Shown one piece after another: positions 1 through 12,010 of a stretch of DNA of 64,000 bases. The position numbers and the translations under genes were made by a program. The first letter of the stretch is position 1, and each line of letters begins with the position of its first letter. Source of the DNA: Casuarina equisetifolia (taxonomy: Eukaryota > Streptophyta > Magnoliopsida > Fagales > Casuarinaceae); assembly GCA_028551475.1 (NCBI GenBank), contig CM052359.1, positions 17,361,583-17,425,582 of the forward strand. The letters run 5' to 3'. A model generated the notes under the pieces. It made no database searches, was not told the DNA's origin, and saw only the letters and a list, made by a program, of their open reading frames with translations.

Positions 1-424
1 GGAAGCCAAAAAGAAATCCAGATATTGCTTTTGCTTTTCAAATTTGTAAGGACAGCTTAGATGCATAATTAACTAAGGAATCCATGTTTTCTTTATTATA
101 CATGTAACTTTCTTTTTCAGATTTTGAAGTCAAAATATTTGCCCTTCGAAAGGAGTTAGTTTCCGCCATGTTAATGGCCAAAAAGGAATAGAAAAAAAAC
201 TTCCAAAAAGCAGATACCACCTGCACTTGTATTAGTTCACCTCCTTTGAAAAATTTTCCACTATAAAGCATCCCGGGAAAAGAAAAATGATACAAAGCTA
301 AGAAGATTACAAAACTATTTCTGTGGTGAAGCCGACAGCAAAACTCTCGACTAGCATGTCACAAGAAATTCCGAGCTAGTGTAACAATGATACAAGATTA
401 AGCTACGGGAACTCTGATATCCGA

Positions 425-3400
425 CTATAGATTGCCAAACCGGCCAGAGCCAGACCCTTTCCTTCTCCGACGTCGCTTTTGTCGAATTCGCCAAAAACTC
501 AAAAATAACAGAATACCTGACAGACACCAGCTAACCAGTTAAAAGTGACACAAATCTCTACAAAAATAAAAAATTTGGGGATCAATGCCGATGATCACTA
601 ACCAGTTACTGCAACCACTACAGGAACAAGCCAATGACTGGCAACCAGCATCGGCACATCAAGCTGCAAGAAACGAAGAAAATGTCAAGTTATGTTACAA
701 TAAAATCGAGCTAACACGAGAGAGAAAAAGAGCATTTCATAATGGAAGATGGACAAAAACAGCAGTAGACATAACAACAGTTGTTCCTCACCTCATCCCT
801 GTAAAACAAGCTCAAGTATCTGTTTCCCGAATCACCACCATTTTTCAAAGGCCACTTGTGATGCCTAAAATTTGAAGTGACAAATGTAGAATTCAAACCT
901 CTCCCAAAGTCAACGACAGGATAACCAGGCAATCTTCTGGATCTTCCCCTGACCTGTAGAGTGTATCCCTTGGTCCCCCATATTTCATATCTGGAGTCAC
1001 TCCAACAGACCAATTCCTTTCCGATAACAGCAGAATATGAAGAGAAATTTACGTCGGTTCTGCGAGAAGGTAATTGGTTGTCTTCTACATACAAGGACGT
1101 GAATTGTTCAACTGAATCAGAGAAAAGCACCTGATCCCTAATATTTCCACTTGTGTAGTCTAAAATTTTCCTCAAAAGCCAGTAACAGTTGGTAACCATA
1201 TGGCTGCTATCCAAACAATTGGAGTCTCCATATACGGCAATGCGACCTTTGCCCATATCCAAGAGCCCAAGAATAGGAGAGTCTGCCTGCAATTGTTAAC
1301 CAACGTATGTTAATATTCTCATCGCTCATATATGTTTCTGATATACGGAAACTACTGCTAGTATCAAGGGGAAACTAATTGCCCCATAAACAATGAAATA
1401 AAATGTGGCTCGAGTTAGTTTAGCTTTAGATTTATTTAGAACTTCATCCAAAATTTTACTCTGCTGATTCAAGTCACCAAAAGTGGGCAATAATTTATTT
1501 ACTCTCCTCAAACTAGATTGGAAGCTCTCTAATGGCACACATTAAACTTTTTTTTTTTTTCCTTTCCTTAAGATGCCATGATCTAGTGGGCAGCACGAGT
1601 GTCGGTGATGGCACACATACAGCCCACTTTAGGGCACTTGGAAAGGAATGTTCTATTTATGTTGTTTCATTAAAATGCATACTGTTTGTCGACTGCACTC
1701 TATAAACTCCAACCTATTGTTGGCCGGAGGCATTATACTTCCATATTTTTCAGCAATAAACACTTTTTCATTCAAATGGCATTAACACTCTGCTTCACAT
1801 TGGTTCATTTTTTTTTTCTAAATTCCTCCCATTACAGTTAACCAAATGTTTTCTGAAATACTATATTGTAGACAATAACTGAGTTAATAAAATAGTTAAG
1901 CAGCAATATAAGTATCTTGTCATGACTAGAAGGACAAAATCCCAAAACATTAATTAACTATCTGACATATTTCGACTCTTTAGAATCAATGAGGCAAAAA
2001 CTGAAAGATGCTTCTGCTCACCTTACTCATGCCAGAAGTCAATACATTTTGAGTTGCCCCACTCTCTGAGCTATCCATGAAAGGGAAGCTATGCACAAAA
2101 CCACCTGCAGGAAATCTTATGATGTCTGTCCCAGATGCGTATCGACTCTGCTCACCATTAATAGAAAAGTCACCATTTAGAATCTTATCCCCAAAAGCAA
2201 TCCCGAATGGAGCCAAAAGATCATTCAGCGCTGGAATATTTGCACCTCCAGTAACGGGAGTCCACCAGCTGCGTGTGTTGTCATCAAAAAATCTCATTTT
2301 AACCATTGTATCAACATTATACCACTCAGCAAACACAGCCAACCCCAATCCGCTGCTAATAACATCATCCCTTAGTTTTTCAATCTCCTCCTCAAAGTAC
2401 TCATCTTCAAGATCTACCAGCAGAAGGGTCCCATACTGGCGAGCATCAAAGCATGTAAAAGGAGAACCAAGAGTTTCAATAAAGTATCCAGCGTCTCGTA
2501 ACATGTTGAACATAATATGAAAATTTGTATGTAGGTGATCTCCATGCCAGTCAAGAATGTCATTACGGACATCCAGAGAGTCTCTTGGAATATAACCAGG
2601 AGGATACTTAATATTGTGAAATTGATCCCATAGAAGACGTTTTGATCTAGCTGGAGTTGGAACCACTTTCAACTTCAAATGAAGGACACATGTACTAATG
2701 CGAGGGCCCTTCTCTCCTTGAGCTGGAGGACTGTACACATGAAGAGTGACATTGCCCTCAATCTCTCCAGAAAACTGGGCGCCTTCTTCCTTGATTTGCA
2801 TGTGAAGCGCTAAGTAACCAGTCCAAGGCCAAATGACCTTTGAATAAGTAAAGTGAATACTTAAAAGATTTCCTTCATCATTGTAAGGGTGCCACGTCGG
2901 TGGGCTCTCAACATAGCCAATTACACCCATCCCATTCAGAATTGTCGCATTAAAAATAACAGGCATTGCACTTGCATAGAGTGGTTGGCGACAAAAAGGC
3001 CAGGAATAAGGGCAATCTGTATAATCCAGAACACCAGGAAAAATGCTTGCCCGCGGCTGGTAGTTCTTAAGGATTTCAAATGATTCTAACCTGACAAACA
3101 TAAAAGATTAGAACATAAAACAAAAGGCTAAAAGATACTCAGAACATTGAAAACACCGATAAAAATGACCCAAAAACCATATCTTCACATAATAACAAAG
3201 CTCTAGCAAGTAAGAAAGCTTACAGATCAACTCTGCCTGCACCCTGCTCATACATATTGGGACCAGAAAGCTTTGCAGCTCCCTCAACCAACGCTTGTTT
3301 CATACTTGCTGGATTTAAAATGTTTTTCCGATTGCTTTCAGGGATGACACTAACAAGCAAGCATACAATGCCAGCAACCACAGGACTTGCCACGCTAGTG

Positions 3401-6400
3401 CCTGATAAACTTTTACAACCAGTACTGATCTTGGAACCCATAATTTCCCGTCCATATGCAACAACATCTGGCTTCACACGACCATAACTTTAAAGATAAA
3501 ACATACAGAGTTAATAACTTTGCACACTCATAGGCATAACAAGAGGCTACAGAGATGAAGTAAACTGAAGATTCAAATAGGAATTTGAAGGCCTTGTTAG
3601 GAGAAGCACCTAGAACAAAGGACCAACAAATGATTTACAACCATCTGTATCAGCTTGAAAAGACAGGGCAAGGCACAAGAAACTAGGCACAGTGAATGGT
3701 ATAAAACTAAGTAGAAGGATTATGCTTAAAAGAACACCATAATATTTTATTTAAAAAGGTCTTGAGAAGGGATTCTATGGGGCTCATTACAAGGTGCACA
3801 AACAAATTGTTTGATTGACAAATGTAACTCTCTTTTATAGAAAATTTTAAGCATAGATTACAACTTTAAACCAATGATTACAAACTAATACAGCTGCAAT
3901 TTCGAGGAAAATGAAGCATCACAATCTTCACAAGTTTTACTTCTGCAATTTGCAAGATCTGCTTTGGATCTACTGTCATGTTACTCGGGAATAGAATAGA
4001 CAGAAAGGGAAGAAACCAAAATGATTTTAGGACAAGGATTCGCTAACAGTCAGAGAATCAAAAGAAGATTAGGTTCAAGGACAAAAGTTCATCGGTTTGG
4101 TCCAGAAGCAAGTCTAAGTACAAATAAATACAACACCAGTGTTTGAGAGTCGGGTTGGATTACATGTATACATCATATATCCCGCCATAGGCAGAAGATA
4201 TAGCACTCAGAGTCACATAGAGTAGAATCCAAGATAAATTAATCACTAGGATTCTCAGGGACCTTTTTGTATTGCCAAAAGGGACAAGTGGAGAGACACA
4301 GCACAGATAGAGACAAAGGCACACTGAGAATAGAACGAGAAAAGGGAAGCAGAATGATATACTTAAACAGCTAAAACAACTTAAGTAAAAAACCAATCTC
4401 TGAACAAACTTCATGTCTAAGAAGGAAAGAATATTAATGTACCCATGAGGAATCTCCCAAGTACTCATGCCACGTGAGGAGAATGAAGCTATGTGATCAC
4501 TGTAGTCAATGCCACCAACACCAATGACATCACTTTGGTCTGCTGGATTGTTTAAAGTGCCATAAAGTGGTCCATCATTTCCAATTGCAGAAACCATAAT
4601 TATGTTATTTGCTGTTATCTCCCAAACCTAGAGAACAAAGCAGCATGAACCTACGTTAAAGAAGAAAAGGAAGTGTTTATGACAAAACTAATCTAGCAGC
4701 CAAAAGATAATTTCTGAAAATCAGGTGGTACTAACACTGTTATGGAAGGAAGTAACTGGACATTAACAGATGACCGGCTATGGTGAAAATAACAAGCTTA
4801 ACATAGATGATATACATGATATGATTCCTCAACCTTTTTAATAGTTAAAGTAAATTATGGACTCCATATTTCTCCAAGGTTTAACATATTTTTAGACATC
4901 TGCAAATGATACAATACATTCTTTTCTTAAACCTATCATATCTAATCACATCAAGTCAGTGAGCCATGACAAGGGAATGCCATCTTACCTTCTCCACGAA
5001 TGGAAGATCCAAGTAATCAGGTCCGCCTATACTCAAATTCAATACATCCATATCGGTTGCAATTGCATAGTTGAATGCATCAAGGAACCATGACGTGTAT
5101 GACACCTGCAATAGGCTGAATAACATATTCTCATAATCTCAACATATTTTCTTGACAAAATCAAAATTCAAAAGATAGCATGATAAACATATAATGCACT
5201 AAAAACAAACTGCTCATAATATTTCCTGAAATGAATTTTAGCGAACTGCTGAAATACAGATTCAGTTGTTTCAGTCACTAAAAGAAAATTTTGAAATATA
5301 TAAATTCCCAGAGATGAACTGTAATCTGGATTTGTGCCTAATGGTAGCAGAAATTGGAACCAATATAGAGGGTAGAAAGTGTGACATTAATGAAACTTCA
5401 AGTCAGAAGAATAGATAGGAAACTAAAGATGAGAACACACCAGCAGTAACTCCTTCAACAATGTGCATTACCTGTGCGTCAGTAAATACACGAAAAGCAT
5501 AAATCTCAGTATCTGGAGCAAAACCGAGACACTCTGCATGTCCACCAGCAACAACACCGGCAACAAATGTCCCATGTCCGAGATTGTCATTTAGTGTATC
5601 CTCATTGGTCCAGTTTGTACGCTCCTAAATATAACCTCAAAATTAGTAGTCAACTTAACTGCTAGGTCATCTAAAAGCAGATCTGAAGTTTTCTTGCAAT
5701 GGAAATAGAGAACATGGACGCTAAAGAGAATACTGAAGGAAACACAGAATACAACAAAGGACTCTCCTCATTAGTAATACCTTTATATTACGAAAATGTG
5801 GGTGATTAGCTCGAATGCCCGTATCAAATATTGCCATTTTGACTTTTGCACCGGTATACCCTTTTGACCAAAGAACATCCGCTCCAAACAAGGAAGTAAC
5901 TTGCGATCTCTGCAATCATAGAACGGATATTGGAGCATAAGGAGACGCTCAGAATTTGAAAGTACAGTTTCTCAACACATCAAAAGGATTATCTATGTCC
6001 TGATCATTATCCCATAAGCAGCAGAAGACTATAGATTCTTTTAGATGTCTGGCCTCAAAAAATATACATCTTCATAACGTTCAGAGGCATGTCTTCCGTG
6101 AAACAATTATGGTTGTGCACGAAGAAAGAGAAAAGCTCGCATTACAAGCTTCAGCACCATGAAAACTTTATACATCAAAAGAATCGAATCGATGATAGAG
6201 ACTAAGTTAACAAATATTCCATATCAATTACCAAGAATTTGGAACTGACCAAATTCATATTTTTCAAATACTCTCGGGCCCTTCATACCTCAGAAGTAAC
6301 CAAATTAAAACCAAAAGAATAAGAAAGAAAAGACATAAATTTCCTCCAACTTTCACCTTCCCCTTTCCCAAATTTCTGACCACCCAAGCAAAATACCAAT

Positions 6401-7018
6401 TAGAACGATGAGAGACAAAATTACCTGCATCAAGAGTTGGCGTCCCAATGCAATCGAAGAATTGCTAATTGCCGAATGACACTCGTCCTGGCCCTCGCTA
6501 AATGACATCGCAGTAAAAATCTTCCCCGGCCGCTTCTTCCCGTCCACAAAAGACCCAAATTTATTGCTAGGCTTCTTCTCCTCCGCAAGTAGACCCCTTC
6601 TGTAGCTCAAATCCACATTCACATCCTTCACCCGCCCCAATTTCCCAATCTCCCCAATCACACCCTCTCTCGCGAACTCCTGGATCGACACCAACCCGAA
6701 ATCGGTCGGGTACTTTGCGGCCGGGTTCTTCCGCTCGAGCCATTCCCAGCCCTCGGATCGAACCCCCGATTCTAGATAAGCCCGGTGCTCTTCCGCGGGC
6801 CTGTACTGAACGAACCGGACGATGTAGTTGTTGCGAGGTGGTTGTGGTCGGGGCAGAGTCGAATCCAGTTGCGAGAAATTCAGGTTTAAGGTATTAGATT
6901 CTAGAGAAGTGGGTCTGAAACGAAGGAGCGAGAGGGAAATGGAGAGGACGAGGAAGAAGAGTGATAAGGACGTCAAGTTAAAGCAGGAGAAGGAGGCGGA
7001 GGTTTGGTGGGCGATCAT
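425..7018 (-). CDS. S1P: Site-1 protease (membrane-bound subtilase, SBT6.1/S1P)
   Basis: Ten exons: 7018-6425, 5909-5781, 5624-5472, 5105-4989, 4627-4443, 3487-3224, 3090-2022, 1286-792, 663-603 and 516-425. They total 3159 nt, or 1052 residues, close to the roughly 1040 of Arabidopsis S1P. The subtilase triad is visible: Asp227 in FDTG, His258 in GHGTFVAG, Ser424 in GTSVASP, with oxyanion Asn348 in SAIGNDGP. An N-terminal hydrophobic segment acts as signal anchor. Near the C-terminus lies a membrane helix ([18 protein letters not shown]) followed by a very basic cytosolic tail, [20 protein letters not shown]. In this family the enzyme sits in the Golgi and cleaves membrane-tethered bZIP factors in stress signalling, and it processes some secreted precursors. 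I chose the ATG at 7018 over one 20 codons upstream because it starts the signal-anchor-like N-terminus. Both last exons are short, so automated models could easily miss the membrane anchor. Confidence 0.95.
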
Positions 7019-8087
7019 GGCGGAGAAGGTACACCGAAACTGAGCGAGAGTTGGTTCATTTGGCGAGAGAACTCCCACGTCGTAGAGAGGAAGGAATCTA
7101 ATGCTTCTGTCTGCAACTGAAGTATGGTTTCTTCCTTCCTTGTGTTCCTCTTCGGCACCTTCAAAACACTTTCGGTTTTATTTTCTGTTTTTCAACTCCT
7201 CTAATCACGATGAGTCGTTGGGGAGTTTTTCCCCTACTGATTTGAATACGAGTTCACATTTAATTATCAGTAATTCGCAATTTAATAAAACGATGGTCTC
7301 CTATGCTTTTTAGGATATCCAAAAGATCTAATTTTAGAATATGGTAAAAAATCTTACCCATTCTCTTATTTTTAGTTATTGAAAACACAAGATACATATT
7401 TTATACAATAACAGATGACATACACATAACATTTCCCCTCATCATGTAGTGGGTTCAAAATTTAGTCTTATTTATCATAATATCAAAAGAGAGGAACTTA
7501 GGTTTTTAAAATATTTTAAAACATTTATTATTTAATTTAAAATTTAATTTAAAAGTTAATAATACTTATTACTTTATAAATAATCTTATAAGCTCATCTT
7601 TTAATAATATAAGATAATAATACACACAGTTACAAATATAATGTACATTTTTAAAATATAACAAAATAGATCAAATTTACAAGTAATAACAAATTATACT
7701 AAAACTTTAAATTCAAATGTTATATTAAAGATAATTTATTTTTATTTTTTAATTAATCATTTACATAAGTTAACACTTACTGCATATAAAATGTAAAAAT
7801 GTACTTTCACATCATTTTCACTAAAAGAATCTATTAATTTTGTTTGGTTGTCCGTTTAAATATATTGATCAAATTCATGCATTTTCCACGTATCAGATCA
7901 GTAATAGGAAAAAAAAAACTCGAAATTGTGAATATATATCATTGGGTAAACATTACTAAATATTTCTTATTCTATAGCAATTTGCGGATAATAAAAAGTT
8001 GCATAACTGCAGCATTTTGCGGACTTCATCACCTTCTTCGGCATCTCTACCCCTGGAGCACGCAGTGCATGGTGACTACTGCACACG
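7019..8087. promoter_or_regulatory. Divergent intergenic region between S1P and the lysidine synthetase gene
   Basis: This 1.07 kb separates two start codons that point away from each other, so it should contain both promoters. The S1P-proximal part is GC-richer and CT-rich. From about 7320 to 7850 it is strongly AT-rich with no reading frame. I see no convincing TATA assignment, transposon or RNA gene. Confidence 0.6.
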
Positions 8088-11000
8088 ATGGCGCAGGGCC
8101 TAACCAGAGCCACCACCTCAACGTTCATGTCCACGTCCGTGACCAAAATAACACGACCTATAGGTACACGCCCATTTGTGTCTCCTCTCCATTTCCCTCG
8201 GCCTGTGCCTGTTATTTGGAGGCGGCTTATCACCAACTGCTGTTGTAGTGCCGGAGACCCTATCGACATCTCCGAGTACAAGGAAGTTTTCTCCAGGCGA
8301 ATGGCCATGGCCGGCCTCAAACCCCACCACCGAATCGGTTTGTAACTTTCCGTATTCATGCCTCTTGGGTTCTTGTGAAAATGAAGGCAAAAGGGGGGAA
8401 AAATTAAACTTTTTTCAGAGCATTCTCTATCTTTCCGTTTACCATAACTTGTTCTATTAAAAAGAGAATGGTACTTGTATCTTTTCTTATCAATTTGCAG
8501 AAGAAGTTTCTGGAGAATCGGAAAGAATGCTTAGGAAGAAAAAAAACCCATTTGAGTGGCAAACTGAGGACTTTGTTTAGTGCCTGAAATTTGTTTCTTT
8601 CGTGTTTAGCTTTGGGAGTCTCTGGAGGCCCTGACAGTATGGCACTTTGTGTTTTATCTGCCGCTTGGAAGACCAATGGCCTTGATACCGCCGGAGAAAA
8701 TAGTCATTTCATTGATGGCCTGTTGGCAATAATTGTTGATCATGGGCTACGTGCCGAAAGCAAAGATGAGGCGAAAATTGTCTGCAATCGGGTTACTCAA
8801 ATGGGTAGACTTTGCACTGGCATCCTTTTGGTTTTCTTTTTCCCGCTCATTTGTTCAGTAGCGTCTATTGAGTTTAGATAATCAGAGGCAATAGATGGCC
8901 TGCGGCTAATATGAGCTTTGTGTAGGAATCAGATGTGAGATTGCTCGTTCTGATTGGCTAGATGGTAGGCCAACGCAGGGTCACTTGCAGGAAGCAGCTC
9001 GGGACATGAGGCATGTATTTATTTATCCGGAATTCTGATCTCCGGGTTCTACTTTATGCTTTTAACTTGAGCTGAAAAGAAGTCAAACTATGATCGAATT
9101 TTATGAAAAGAAGTTGCTGGATTTGCTGATTTGGGAAGTGGGTTGGATTTCAGGTATCAAACTTTTCAGAAAGTTTGTAACCAACATCAGATAGGTGTTC
9201 TGCTTGTTGCGCATCATGCAGATGACCAGGTTTGACCAACCAAAGTTTGCATCACTCACTTCTTGGCTCTCTCCTCATGCAAGTTTTCGTGTTTGGGATA
9301 AAGAAAGTGCATGCCTTTGCATCAGTGAACATCAAATGTTCAAGTTTAGATTCTTTATTAAGTGTTTTCATTCCATCGGCAGGAATAGACAATTGTGCTC
9401 CTTGAGTGTAGAAGTTCCTTTCAAAATAAAAATTAATAATCTGTTTATGCTCATGTTTGTGGTTCCTGTCCACATCAAAGTTAATTTGAACTTTGTTAAG
9501 AAATGCTAGACATATGGTGATGCTGAGACAAAATGCAGGCTGAGTTATTCGTTCTTAGACTATCCCGCAATAGCGGGGTGCTCGGACTTGCGGGCATGCC
9601 TTTCGTTTCTCAAATTTTCAATAAACATTCACATGCTTCTGGTGGAGTTTCAAATGACCACAGTACTCTTCTTGTGCGACCACTTCTGGAATTTTCAAAA
9701 GATGATATGTACAAGGTTTGTAGCCTGGAAACATACATTATTGGTTACCTCTGCTAATTTCTTGATTTTGGCTTGGAAATTGTACTGAATTTACAATCAG
9801 TTTATCTTTTGCAGATATGTCTTGGAGCTAATAAGGATTGGGTGGAAGACCCAACAAATCAAAATCTTTTATTTGCTCGTAACAGGATTCGAATGTCATT
9901 CAGAGATTTTTCATCACGTGAGCTGACTGAAATGATACCTTCAATTGTGTAGTATAAATCCTGTACTACGAGATCTAGGATTTTTCTTACCTTTTTTCTT
10001 CCAGCTTCTTTCCCTCTGGCTAGCAAAAAAGTAACCTTATCTTTGCTTTGCATGATTTGCCAAATCCACTGAAGTTGTGCATGTAATATCTCCCCATTTA
10101 AGGGATGTTAGCATCACTTTTTCTTAATTTTAAAAACTAGATTGATGGATTCAAATAAGTTGCTTCTTACTTTTTAGGTATCTTCAAGTCTGAGCTACAA
10201 GCAGTAATCTCCGCATGCAGAAGAACCCGCTCATATGTTGACCAAGTTTGTAGTAAACTGATGAGCCGAGCAGTGGTCGTTATGGATGTAAGCATATTTG
10301 TGATAGTTTGTATTTCAGTATCTATGAGAGAGAAATTTTTATGTTTGATTTTCCTAGGTCAATACAAAGTTCTGTATTTCATTACTCTTATACATTATAG
10401 TACCCGACTTCACCTTTTCTTTTAATTTTCTTTTCCTTCTGGGGTGGGGGGCTATTATCTGCTGTTATTCCGGACTGCAGCTAGGGTATGCTATTATTGA
10501 TTTACAGATTCTTAATCCATCAGAAGTTGAGGATATATGCCTGTCAAGGTTTCTGGCATTGGTTTTGCAGGTACCACAAACCTTCAAATGTATAGTTTCC
10601 GACATTCTCATTGTCCATCTAATAACTCTTCAGATTTGAATTAGACATTTTGGTCTTGTTAAAACAATATTTTTGAATCTTTCAGTTCATCTCGCAAAGG
10701 TATAAGCCAGTTAGAGGCAGTGCTTCGAAATTGTTGTTGGACTATTTTCATACTTTCCCATGCAAGGTACATCTATTTTCACATTTGTATGGATCTCAGT
10801 TCTTCCTGAAATCGACTCTTACCCTTCATCATTTTCATCTTGATTAATTTGTGATTATTTTTTCCCTATCTCAGACCTCCCTGACAGTGGCGGGTTGTTA
10901 TCTTTGTCCAGCGCCGGGATCCAAAGGCACCAAAACCCTGGTTTGCTGTTCTGTTGATTGTCCTTTGCCTTCAGCAATGGAACCATTCAATGCCTGCACT

Positions 11001-12010
11001 TATGGACAACAGGAACCTCATGTTCCATGTGAATTAGAGCAAGTTATAGCTGATGGAAAATTGTATTCAGATCACTTGGTTCTAGATGAATCAAGTGTGC
11101 ATTTTTTGAATGTAACATCAGAATCAGTTTTAACTGAAGCCAAAAGACTTGGTTTGCTCAGTGAATCAACATATAGGAGTATTTTCTTATTGCAGAGAGT
11201 AGAAACCAAACGGTTCAAATCTAAAACTGAATCCTCTTTGGATTCTGAGTTCAAGCATGAATTCACATCCGTTGACAGACTGCAGAGCAAACCACTTCAA
11301 CAAGGGTATGCCGGTTACTTCATGGGCAGATACTTCGTCTCTTGGAAATTGAACGAGCAGAGCTGGCAGTGTCAATGCAGGTCTTGCGTAGTTGGTCCTG
11401 ACATGGTAGCTGAGGTGCGACACATGGTTGAATCTGATTGGCTGCATCTTGCCAAGTTGTTGAAATGTCTGAGTACTTCAGGTGAATTTCAAAAACAAGG
11501 AGTTCTGTCGGCCGATAGGGTGGAACAGAAACCTGATGTTAATGATCGATATTCGGAGTATGCAAGGATATCAGCAGAGATTGCTCTCCCCTCATTGAAA
11601 GCTATCCCAGTTGCTGCTAGGGGAGGCCTGCCAGTCCTAGTCAATCCTCATGGACTGTTACTAAGCATCCCAGTAAGTGGACCCTTTTCACTGCTCATCT
11701 TCTTTTCTTTTAAAATCTCTATTTGCGCTGAACCTGTTTATTAGAGCCATAAGGCTTATTGGCCTTTGCCCACTTCCTGTAAACTTCTGGAAATCTTGAG
11801 GTTCCGATATCAGGAAAAGGCAGCCTGCAACTTCATATTTTCTTTCATTGAGCTCTTGTTTTTATTCGGCAACAGTGTCCTCCAAGGCCTGATAATCCTA
11901 TATTATTTACCTTTCAGAGCATTGGTTTCAAGTGTTGCCCTCGCCTAGATGTATCAGCAGAATTCAAGCCAAGAGTTCCACTTGGGGGAGGTTATAGTTC
12001 GTTTATCTAG
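8088..12010 (+). CDS. RSY3: Plastid tRNA(Ile)-lysidine synthetase-like protein (TilS/MesJ family, RASPBERRY3-like)
   Basis: Eleven exons: 8088-8337, 8610-8804, 8926-9010, 9154-9229, 9539-9715, 9815-9917, 10178-10287, 10508-10570, 10686-10766, 10875-11672 and 11918-12010. They encode 676 residues. The N-type ATP pyrophosphatase P-loop SGGPDS is at residues 88-93, followed by TilS signatures (IVDHGLRAES, EAARDMRY, VAHHADDQ, and WVEDPTNQ ahead of RNRIR). TilS modifies C34 of the minor isoleucine tRNA to lysidine so that it reads AUA codons. The 50 or so residues before the domain are rich in Ser, Thr and Arg, as expected for a plastid transit peptide. The last two exons form a roughly 300-residue C-terminal extension beyond the bacterial catalytic core. 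Intron 3 must use a GC donor at 9011-9012 to keep the frame. Arabidopsis At3g24560 (RSY3) is of similar size, from memory. Confidence 0.9.

Noticed and set aside
2077-2520. 147-codon open frame on the plus strand
   Set aside because: It lies antisense inside the large S1P exon 7 (2022-3090) and has no recognisable family.
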